Shown: piece after piece, positions 35,051 through 41,848 of the stretch
Position numbering within the stretch: the first letter of the stretch is position 1
How the letters are laid out: every line of letters begins with the position of its first letter
Origin: Geodermatophilus sabuli
GTDB taxonomy: Bacteria; Actinomycetota; Actinomycetes; Mycobacteriales; Geodermatophilaceae
Length of the DNA stretch: 64,000 nt
Assembly: GCF_900215145.1 (NCBI RefSeq)
Contig: NZ_OBDO01000011.1
Location: 124,001 to 188,000 of the forward strand
Reading direction: 5' to 3'
Notes under the pieces: generated by a model
The model's database searches: none
The model's input: only the letters and a program-made list of their open reading frames with translations
What the model was told of the DNA's origin: nothing
Position numbers and translations under genes: made by a program

Positions 35051-36547
35051 ATGGCCCTCTCCGGCCTCAAGACCCGCAAGCCCACCGGTCGCGTCCCGTG
35101 GCCGTGCATCCTCCTCGAGGGCGACGAGAAGGCGGGAAAGAGCTGGTCGCTGGCCCAGTTCAGCGCCAGTGACAAGATCGGCGCGCTGTACTGGATCGAC
35201 CTCAACGAGGGCGCCGGCGACGAGTACGGCGCCATCCCCGGCGCGAACTACCAGATCATCGAGCACGACGGCTCCTACGCCCAGGTGCTGACCGCCGTCC
35301 AGGCGGTGAAGGCCCAGGCGCGTCGCGCGGCCGACGCCGGCGAGCCGCCGCTCGTGCTCGGCATCGACACCGGCTCGGCCATCTGGGACGGCCTGAAGGA
35401 CTGGGCCAGCGACCGGGCGGCGAAGTCGGCCCGCAACCGCGAGCTGCTCAAGCGCGACCCCAACGCCGAGATCACCATCAGCCAGAACCTGTGGAACGAC
35501 GCCGGCGCCCGCTGGCGCAAGCTGCAGACCGAGCTGCTCACCTTCCCGGGCATCGTCGTGGTGACCGCCCGCGGCAAGGAGGTCACCGAGGTCGACGCCA
35601 ACGGCCGCCCGATCGAGGGGCAGAAGACCTGGTCGGTGCAGACCCACCGGGAGTTCCCGTACGCGGCCAGCGTGTGGGTGCGGCTGCGCCGCGGGCGGCG
35701 GCCGCTGATCGTCGGCGCGCGCAGCGTGCACGTCGGGATCAAGCCCAACACCGACCCGGCCAAGGAGGTCACCGACCCGGCGGCGACCGGCCGGCTGCTG
35801 GAGTGGCTGGTCTTCGACGCCCTGAAGTGCGACCCGGGGACGGCGCACGTCCGCGACCTCGTCTCCTTCCACGGCGGCGGGCTGCTCGACCACGAGCGGA
35901 CCGAGGAGGTCCCGGCCGGCCGGCCGGACACCCGTCCCGCCCCCCGGCCCGGCGGACGGCCAGAGCCTGACGTCGCCGACCTGGTCGCCCGCATCGGCGA
36001 CGCCGCGGACGACGACGAGCTGCGCGAGATCTGGACGGAGGCCGACCACGGCGCACTGCTCCAGGCGGACGTGCCGACCCCCAGCGGGTCGTTCAGCGTC
36101 GCCGAGCTGATCCGGGCCCGCCACGAGGAGTTCGTCGAGGCGTCGATGCAGGCCCACCCCGCCGGTCGTCGCCGGCCGGCGGCCGGGCGGGCGTCCGACG
36201 CCGCGGTGGAGCCAGCGGCCGCCGCGTCGGCCACCGGTGGGGCGCCGGCCCCGTCGGCCCCCGCTGCGGCAGCCCCGTCCGCCGCCACCGGTGGGATGGT
36301 CGCGCCGGCGAACCCGCTGCTGGAGGCCTCGCCGACCCCGGACGACCCGCGCGAGCGCCGGCTCACCGCAGCCCGCCGGGGCGTGCTCGCCAGCCTGGAG
36401 AGCCTGGGCGTGACCGCGGAGCAGATCGGTGCCCGGTTCGGCCGGCCGGTCGAGCACGTGGCGACCAGGCGGCTGACCGCTCTCGTCCGCGAGGCGATCG
36501 CCGTCCAGCGGGCCGGCCTCGCCGGGCAGCAGGAGATCGTCGCGTGA
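35051..36547 (+). CDS. AAA_24 / Sak4-like recombination ATPase
   Basis: 498 residues. A RecA-like P-loop domain covers about 15-270: Walker A EGDEKAGKS (residues ~24-32), YWIDLNEGAGDEYG, Walker B-like VLGIDTGSAIWDGLKDWA, FPGIVVVTARGKEV, and KTWSVQTHREFPYAASVWVRL. This matches the phage nucleotide-binding AAA_24 family that includes Sak4 single-strand annealing proteins. A Pro/Ala-rich disordered linker (~290-440) leads to a C-terminal helical domain with LESLGVTAEQIGARFG. The stop overlaps the start of the nuclease gene (GTGA). Together they look like a recombinase/exonuclease pair; the annealing role is inferred. Confidence 0.75.
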   Translation: MALSGLKTRKPTGRVPWPCILLEGDEKAGKSWSLAQFSASDKIGALYWIDLNEGAGDEYGAIPGANYQIIEHDGSYAQVLTAVQAVKAQARRAADAGEPPLVLGIDTGSAIWDGLKDWASDRAAKSARNRELLKRDPNAEITISQNLWNDAGARWRKLQTELLTFPGIVVVTARGKEVTEVDANGRPIEGQKTWSVQTHREFPYAASVWVRLRRGRRPLIVGARSVHVGIKPNTDPAKEVTDPAATGRLLEWLVFDALKCDPGTAHVRDLVSFHGGGLLDHERTEEVPAGRPDTRPAPRPGGRPEPDVADLVARIGDAADDDELREIWTEADHGALLQADVPTPSGSFSVAELIRARHEEFVEASMQAHPAGRRRPAAGRASDAAVEPAAAASATGGAPAPSAPAAAAPSAATGGMVAPANPLLEASPTPDDPRERRLTAARRGVLASLESLGVTAEQIGARFGRPVEHVATRRLTALVREAIAVQRAGLAGQQEIVA

Positions 36548-37623
36548 CAGCGGTCCTACCGGCCCGGCCCACGGGGGCCACGGTCCTGCCCGCCCGCCCC
36601 AGCGCGGCCGAGCGACGGGCCGCTCCGAGCCTGGCCGCCGCGGTCCGTGACCTCGACGGTCGGCGGGCCCGCGCCCGCCAGCGGATGATCGGCGCCTCCG
36701 AGCTGGGCGAGTGCCGGCGCCGGGCGGCCTACCGGGTCGCCCGGCGCCGGCCGACCAACACCCACACCGGGCTGCAGGCCTTCCTCGGCACCGAGCTGCA
36801 CCGCGGCGTGCTGCGCGTCCTGCGCCGCCAGTACGGCGGGCTGACCGAGGTCGGGCTGAGGGGCGAGCAGGTCAAGGGCCGCTGCGACTGGTGGCACGCC
36901 CCGGTCGTGGAGGACCTCAAGACCACGTCCCGGTTCGGGTTCGAGCGGGTGCTCACGCGTGGCGTGCCGACCAAGCACTGGTTCCAGGTCGCCGTCTACG
37001 CCTGGCTGCTGCGCACCGGGCAGGTCCACGACCGGCGGCTCCCGGCCGGCACCGGGCAGGAGGTCGACGGCCTGCGCATCCGCTACCTGTCCCGCGACTC
37101 CGGCGAGGACGTCGTCATCGAGGCCGACCACGACCCGGCGCTGACCGCCGAGGCGATCCTGTGGCTCACCGACGTCTACGCCACCGTGGAGGACGAGGGG
37201 GTCGACGCCGTCCCCCGCGACGGGTTCGGCCCGGGCGTGGACAGCATGTGCGACTGGTGCCCCTTCCTGGACCTGTGCTGGGGCCCGCCCGTGGACCCGG
37301 AGACCGAGGGTGAGGTCTCCCGCCAGTCCCGCCTGACCGTCACCGACGAGGACTACGTCGACGCCGTCCACGACTACGACACCTGGCGGGCCGCGGAGAA
37401 CGAGGCCAGGCGTCAGAAGGAGTTCGCGCGGGAGCGGCTGAGAGGCCGGTCCGGGCCGGCAGACGACCTCTACTGCGAGTGGTCCGGTGGCGGCCTGCGC
37501 ACGCAGGTGGACAAGGACGCCGCGGTCGAGCGCCTGACGGAGCTGGGCGAGGTCGTGCCGACCCGGAGGACCCGCAGCCCGCAGGCCATCCGGGTGACGA
37601 AGAACGTGACCCGCCCGGACTGA
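36544..37623 (+). CDS. Cas4/RecB-like PD-(D/E)XK nuclease
   Basis: 359 residues from GTG 36544. Conserved elements in order: IGASELGECRRRAAYRV (first Cys), AFLGTELHRGVLRVLRR (catalytic His motif), GRCDWWHAPVVEDLKTTS (the D...ExK core), WFQVAVYAWLLRTG (QxxxY), then MCDWCPFLDLCW, whose three Cys with the N-terminal Cys match a Cas4-type Fe-S cluster. It should be a 5'-3' or 3'-5' exonuclease on DNA ends. Coupling to the AAA_24 ATPase mirrors phage two-component recombination systems. No cas1/cas2 or CRISPR is nearby, so it is not part of a CRISPR locus. Confidence 0.85.
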   Translation: MTAVLPARPTGATVLPARPSAAERRAAPSLAAAVRDLDGRRARARQRMIGASELGECRRRAAYRVARRRPTNTHTGLQAFLGTELHRGVLRVLRRQYGGLTEVGLRGEQVKGRCDWWHAPVVEDLKTTSRFGFERVLTRGVPTKHWFQVAVYAWLLRTGQVHDRRLPAGTGQEVDGLRIRYLSRDSGEDVVIEADHDPALTAEAILWLTDVYATVEDEGVDAVPRDGFGPGVDSMCDWCPFLDLCWGPPVDPETEGEVSRQSRLTVTDEDYVDAVHDYDTWRAAENEARRQKEFARERLRGRSGPADDLYCEWSGGGLRTQVDKDAAVERLTELGEVVPTRRTRSPQAIRVTKNVTRPD

Positions 37624-37664
37624 CCACCCGGCAGGCCCGGAGTCGTCGGACGCACCATGCACAA

Positions 37665-37680
37665 TCGAACGTGCGTTCGA
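37665..37680. promoter_or_regulatory. LexA-binding SOS box
   Basis: TCGAACGTGCGTTCGA matches the actinobacterial SOS box (TCGAAC-N4-GTTCGA) at all 12 defined positions. It lies 33 bp upstream of the GTG at 37713 and 42 bp after the nuclease stop, so it most likely represses the small downstream gene until DNA damage. Confidence 0.85.
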
Positions 37681-37712
37681 GTGAGTCCACCACCGAAGTC
37701 CAGGAGGTCCCG

Positions 37713-37985
37713 GTGACCACCGTCGCCACGTCCCACCTGCCCGCCGGGGAACCGGTCCTGACCACCAGCGTCGTCGGCACGGACTTCGGGCTCCCGCTCG
37801 TCCGCCCGACCCGGACCAGGCGGGGGAGCGAGGTGCGGGTCGTGCGCTCGCGCTGCCGGGCCCACGGGGGAGTCGTGGTCTGGTTCACCGACGGCACCAA
37901 GACGCCGCCCCTGCACGGCCGCACGGCCTGGGTCCTCGCCGAGCCGGGTCCCGACGAGCCCACGGCCGCGCGCGGGGTGGCGTGA
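37713..37985 (+). CDS. Small SOS-controlled protein of unknown function
   Basis: 90 residues from GTG 37713, with AGGAGG at 37702-37707 six bases before. No known family is recognised. The sequence is beta-rich in the middle (GSEVRVVRSRCRAHGGVVVW, FTDGTKTPPLHGRTAWVLAE) with one Cys, and disordered at both ends. The perfect LexA box upstream, and the position directly after a Sak4-like ATPase and a Cas4-like nuclease, suggest a damage-inducible accessory factor of that module. Confidence 0.65.
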   Translation: MTTVATSHLPAGEPVLTTSVVGTDFGLPLVRPTRTRRGSEVRVVRSRCRAHGGVVVWFTDGTKTPPLHGRTAWVLAEPGPDEPTAARGVA

Positions 37986-38066
37986 CCCGGGGCGGCTCCG
38001 GCGCTCACCCGCCGTCCGTGGTGGTGGCGCCTCCCCGGCGGAACGGGTCGGCTGCCGCTGGTGGAG

Positions 38067-38222
38067 AGGGCTGTCGGGGTTCAGCAGCGAGTGCTTGCGG
38101 CGGTGGATGGCGTAGAGGACGAGCCCGATGAGCAGCCAGATGCCGAAGCGCAGCCAGGTCTCCCAGCGCAACTGCAGGATGAGGACGATCTTGATGGCCA
38201 TGGCCACGGCCACGAGCTCGAA
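38067..38222 (-). pseudogene. C-terminal fragment of an APC-type amino-acid permease
   Basis: The minus strand reads about 52 residues ending the permease pattern: IVLILQLRWETWLRFGIW, LLIGLVLYAIHRRKHSLLN. The TWxRFxxWxxIGLxxYxxxxRxHS signature is the last TM pair and tail of cationic/APC amino-acid transporters. The other ten helices are absent and the surrounding frames are open only because of GC bias. A start at ATG 38288 could make a short protein, but a relic is more likely. Confidence 0.5.
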
Positions 38223-38431
38223 AGGCCGAAGGTCTTCGTGCCGCGGCTGTCGGGCCACGGGTCGTGACGGAGGTCGGTGCGAACTCATCGGAACAGCCCC
38301 GGCCGGGGGCCGCCCGGCCGTCCGGCGCCCTCGCGGACTCCGTCGATGCGGCAGGATCGCGTGGCGAGGTCCAGGGTCGGTGTCCGACCACGCCGCATTC
38401 CCGGGAGCCCTCGGAGAGGACGTGTCCTGGG

Positions 38432-39190
38432 ATGGCGATGAGCGAGGTCGACCTGCGACGGCGGTGGTCCGCGGGACAGCCGTGCCACGGCCTGTGGAAC
38501 ATGCTGCCGGGAGCGGTGACCGGCGAGGTCCTGGCGCGGACCGGCGCCGACTTCGTCGTCGTCGACCTGCAGCACGGCGCCACGGCCGAGGCGGGGCTGC
38601 CGGCGGTCACGGCGGCGATCACCGCTGCCGGTTCGGTGCCGCTCGTCCGCACCCGCAGCCCGTCGTTCGCCGACGTGGGCCGCCCGTTGGACCTGGGCGC
38701 CCGCGGCGTTCTCGTGCCCAACGTGCGCGACGCGGTCCATGCCCGGGAGGTGGTCGCCGCCACCCGGTACGCCCCGGCCGGTGGGCGGTCGATCGGACGG
38801 CTCTCCGGCGGGGCCGACGAGCCGCTGGTGATCGTGATGGTGGAGACCGCGAGCGCGCTCGAGGACCTCGACGCGCTCCTCGTCGTGGACGGGGTGGACG
38901 GGTTGTACGTCGGTCCCGGCGACCTCGCGCTGTCCCTCGGGCTGACCGGCGCCGACCGGCGGGCCGAGCTCCGCAGCGTCCTGTCCTCGATCCTCGCCCG
39001 TGCCGGCGCCGCCGGGGTGCCCGTGGGCGTGCACGCCTACAGCGGCGAGGAGGCCGCCGGGTACACCGCCGAGGGGGGCACGATCAGCACGGTCGCCGTG
39101 GACGTCGTCGCTCTGGGCGACGTCATGGCGCATCACCTCGGCCTCGGCCGCGGCGGCAGGCCGTCACGGTCAGGGCCCGAGCCGGCGTGA
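38432..39190 (+). CDS. HpcH/HpaI-family 2-keto-3-deoxy aldolase
   Basis: 252 residues (ATG 38432; ATG 38438 is an alternative). TIM-barrel HpcH/HpaI fold: HGLWNMLPGAVTGEVLARTG, FVVVDLQHGATAEAGL (base/metal strand), PLVRTRSPSFADVGRPLDLG, and MVETASALEDLDALLVVDGV with VGPGDLALSLGL (metal-binding Glu and Asp). These enzymes cleave 4-hydroxy-2-oxo acids to pyruvate and an aldehyde with a divalent metal. It converges on, and overlaps by 21 bp, an MHS-type transporter that may import the substrate's precursor. Confidence 0.85.
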   Translation: MAMSEVDLRRRWSAGQPCHGLWNMLPGAVTGEVLARTGADFVVVDLQHGATAEAGLPAVTAAITAAGSVPLVRTRSPSFADVGRPLDLGARGVLVPNVRDAVHAREVVAATRYAPAGGRSIGRLSGGADEPLVIVMVETASALEDLDALLVVDGVDGLYVGPGDLALSLGLTGADRRAELRSVLSSILARAGAAGVPVGVHAYSGEEAAGYTAEGGTISTVAVDVVALGDVMAHHLGLGRGGRPSRSGPEPA

Positions 39191-40552
39191 CTCGTCCGGG
39201 TGCTCCCGCAGGTACTGCTCGTGCGCCTCGGGCACCCGCAGGTTGTTGCCCCTCGTCTCGCCGGCGGCCGTCACCGCCGCGAAGGAGATGACGCACAGCA
39301 CCATGATGTAGATGCCGATCGACCCCGACCACCCGGTCGACTGCAGGAGGACCTCGGCGATGAGGGGGGCGAAGGCGCCGCCGAGGATCGCGCCCAGGGC
39401 GTAGCCGATGGAGACGCCGGAGTACCGGACGGCGACGGGGAACATCTCCGCGTACATGGCCGACATCGGCCCGTAGGACAGGCCCAACCCGACGGTGAGC
39501 AGGAACAACGCGAGCCCGTACAGCCAGATGTTGCGGGTGTCGATGAGCAGGAACAGCGGGATCATCCAGACGAACACCAGCGCGTAGCCGATCTGGAAGG
39601 TGCGCACCCGGCCGATCCGGTCCGACAACGCGCCGCCGTACATGGTGAAGGCCAGCCAGCCGAACGAGGCCAGCGTGGTCGCCAGCAGCACCGACTCCCG
39701 GGGCATCCCCAGGGCCCCGCTCGCGTAGGCGATGAAGAAGGCGATGAGCAGGTAGCCCGCGGCGTTGTTCGCGATGAAGATCAGCGCGGCGAGGACCACC
39801 TCCCTGGTGTTGGTCCGGAAGAGGTCGCGCAGCGGTGCCGAGGACTCCTTCCTGCGCAGCCGCATCTCCTCGAAGACGGGGCTCTCCTCGACGGCTCGGC
39901 GGATCAGGTAGCCGATCACGATCAGGACGACGGAGAACAGGAACGGGATCCGCCAGCCCCAGGACTCGAACTGCTCCGGGGTGGTCACCGTGCTCAGGAC
40001 CCACAGCACGCCGGTCGCGAGGATCATCCCGATCGGGACGCCGATCTGCGGATAGGCGCCGAAGAGGCCGCGGCGGTGGACCGGCGCGTGCTCGACCGAC
40101 ATCAGCGCCGCGCCGCCCCACTCGCCGCCGGCCGAGAAGCCCTGCAGGACGCGGAGCAGGATCAGCAGCGCCGGTGCGGCGACGCCGATCGCGTCATAGG
40201 TGGGCAGCAGGCCGATCAGGGCCGTGGAGGCACCCATCAGCACCAGGGTGAAGACCAGCATCCGCTTGCGGCCCAGCCGGTCGCCGAAGCGCCCGGCGAC
40301 GATCGCGCCCAGCGGCCGGAAGAGGAAGCTGATCCCGATGGTGGCCAGCGAGAGGATCGTGGCCAGCCCGGGGGAGTCCTCGCTGACCGGCGCGAGGAAG
40401 AGGGGCGCCAGCACCAGGCCCGCGGCCTGGGCATAGATGAAGAAGTCGTACCACTCGATGGTGGTGCCGGCGAGCGTGGCGGCGAGGACCTTGCGTTCCT
40501 CGGAGGTCGTCCGCTCGCGCCCGGCGGGTGCAGTGACCGATCGTCCGGACAT
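39170..40552 (-). CDS. MFS transporter, metabolite:H+ symporter (MHS) family
   Basis: 460 residues, 12 TM helices. N-terminal signature LAGTTIEWYDFFIYAQAAG, the loop motif GRFGDRLGRKRML between helices 2 and 3, RVLQGFSAGGEWGGAALMSVEHAP (helix 4-5), GAYPQIGVPIG, GWRIPFLFS, and GALSDRIGRVRTF between helices 8 and 9. Relatives (ShiA, KgtP, ProP types) import organic acids or betaines with protons. The substrate is unknown. Adjacent HpcH/HpaI aldolase suggests an aromatic or keto-acid route (weak inference). Confidence 0.9.
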   Translation of the reverse strand: MSGRSVTAPAGRERTTSEERKVLAATLAGTTIEWYDFFIYAQAAGLVLAPLFLAPVSEDSPGLATILSLATIGISFLFRPLGAIVAGRFGDRLGRKRMLVFTLVLMGASTALIGLLPTYDAIGVAAPALLILLRVLQGFSAGGEWGGAALMSVEHAPVHRRGLFGAYPQIGVPIGMILATGVLWVLSTVTTPEQFESWGWRIPFLFSVVLIVIGYLIRRAVEESPVFEEMRLRRKESSAPLRDLFRTNTREVVLAALIFIANNAAGYLLIAFFIAYASGALGMPRESVLLATTLASFGWLAFTMYGGALSDRIGRVRTFQIGYALVFVWMIPLFLLIDTRNIWLYGLALFLLTVGLGLSYGPMSAMYAEMFPVAVRYSGVSIGYALGAILGGAFAPLIAEVLLQSTGWSGSIGIYIMVLCVISFAAVTAAGETRGNNLRVPEAHEQYLREHPDESRRLGP

Positions 40553-40706
40553 CGCGCACCTGGCCCATCTTGTGCCGCGCCGGAACTGACCGGTGCGGTC
40601 GGTCGTGGAGCGCCGAAACTACCCAGGAGTGAGGCCGGTCACAATCGGCGGGGTCTCTCGTTCCGGCCGTGACGGTCCGCCGTGCGCCGCACCGGCAGCG
40701 CGAGCG

Positions 40707-41408
40707 TCAGCGGGCTGCGCGGCCCGGGCTGCGTTCCGTGGCCCGGGGCCGGGTCCCGTCGTCCGGGCGGGCGCATCGGGAGCGGATCGTCGGGACGCCG
40801 GGACCGCTGAGGTCGTCGCAGTACTCCCGCCGCCCGGCCATGGCCATGACCAGCGCCACCGTCGGGCCGCTGACGAGCGGGCCGGTCCCGGTTCCGAAGG
40901 GCCTGTCGGTTGCCTCCAGCCGCAGGCCCGCGATCGCGCTGCGGCTCGGCACGGTGAAGTCACGGCGGGCGTAGAAGGAGGCCACCGCGGTGGCGGCGGC
41001 CACGTCCGGTGTGCGCGCGAGCCCGAGGGGACGGCGGATGTCCTGGGCGTGCACGACCACCTCGCCCAGCCAGGCAGCGGTGTGACCGGACGCCGCCGTG
41101 GTGCTCGTGAGCGTCCGCCGGAAGCGGTCGAGGGTCTCCGCGGGCGAGCTCCCCCGGTGCTCGGCCAGCCGGCGCTCGTTGTGCCGGTCGAAGTCGAACC
41201 GGGCGCCGAGGACGCTGGCGATCCAGCGCCACCTGCCGGTGCTCGCCGCCGCCGTGAGGTGGGCGACGACCTCTTCGACCATCCACCGTCCGCACAGCGA
41301 CTGCTGCCCCCACTGGGCGTCCTCGAGACCCGCGAGGTCCTCGGCCAGGGCGGCGCGCTCGGCATGGGCGGCCGCCCACAGGGCCGCACGGGACACGGCG
41401 TCGGACAT
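40707..41408 (-). CDS. Maleylpyruvate isomerase family, mycothiol-dependent enzyme homologue
   Basis: 233 residues from ATG 41408. DinB-like four-helix bundle with the metal His in MVEEVVAHLTAAASTG and a second in GEVVVHAQDIRRPLG, and the N-terminal AHAERAALAEDLAGLEDAQWG. The C-terminal domain (about 150-225) carries GLRLEATDRPFGTGTGPLV. Actinobacterial members use mycothiol to isomerise or conjugate electrophiles. The specific reaction is unknown. Confidence 0.85.
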   Translation of the reverse strand: MSDAVSRAALWAAAHAERAALAEDLAGLEDAQWGQQSLCGRWMVEEVVAHLTAAASTGRWRWIASVLGARFDFDRHNERRLAEHRGSSPAETLDRFRRTLTSTTAASGHTAAWLGEVVVHAQDIRRPLGLARTPDVAAATAVASFYARRDFTVPSRSAIAGLRLEATDRPFGTGTGPLVSGPTVALVMAMAGRREYCDDLSGPGVPTIRSRCARPDDGTRPRATERSPGRAAR

Positions 41409-41791
41409 CGGGACCTCCGGAACGGGTGGCACGGACACCGGTGAGGACTGCATGGCGGCGCCGGACTCATCGGTCCGCCACGAGTGCTCGCCGTCGGTCC
41501 GGCGGCGGAGGAGGACAGCGCGGTGCCGGCGGCCGGGAATCCTGCCGCCCCGCACGCGTTGACAGGGACGGAGTGCCAACGAGGCGACCGGGATCGATCG
41601 TCCGGCGTCGGCGTCCTGGTCCGTGTCCACCGACCCGTACCCGGCAGCTGCGGTTCGCTTCTGAGAGGCTGCGGGGGCCCCGCGGCGTCGATCCTCGGAG
41701 ATCCACCGGCCGGCTGGGCGTCCGGAGGACCAGGTCCTCCCGCTCGGGGCGTTCCTCGCCCCGTCCGCGGGTGTGTGCGGCATGTTGCCGC

Positions 41792-41827
41792 GGCCACCGT
41801 GGCCGTGCTGTCGCGGCCACTGTGGCC
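41792..41827. promoter_or_regulatory. Paired GGCCAC-N-GTGGCC palindromes before SNF2 helicase
   Basis: Two 13-bp palindromes, GGCCAC-C-GTGGCC (41792-41804) and GGCCAC-T-GTGGCC (41815-41827), lie with centres 23 bp apart and end 21 bp before the helicase start. Two helical turns of spacing is typical of cooperative operator pairs. The regulator is unknown. Confidence 0.55.
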
Positions 41828-41848
41828 GGCATTGCAGAGGAGGAGTCT

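Noticed and set aside
33929..36457. Very long open frame (over 800 codons) on the minus strand
   Set aside because: It is Arg/Pro/Gly-rich, antisense to the AAA_24 gene, and matches no fold; long open shadow frames are expected at this GC content. Only the DUF222 fragments inside the 3' part are real, in shifting frames.
36544..37623. CRISPR-associated Cas4 locus
   Set aside because: No cas1/cas2 or other cas genes and no direct repeats with spacers anywhere in the window.
37686..37985. Longer start for the SOS-linked small gene, reading from inside the nuclease 3' end
   Set aside because: It would place the LexA box within the coding sequence; GTG 37713 has a proper AGGAGG.
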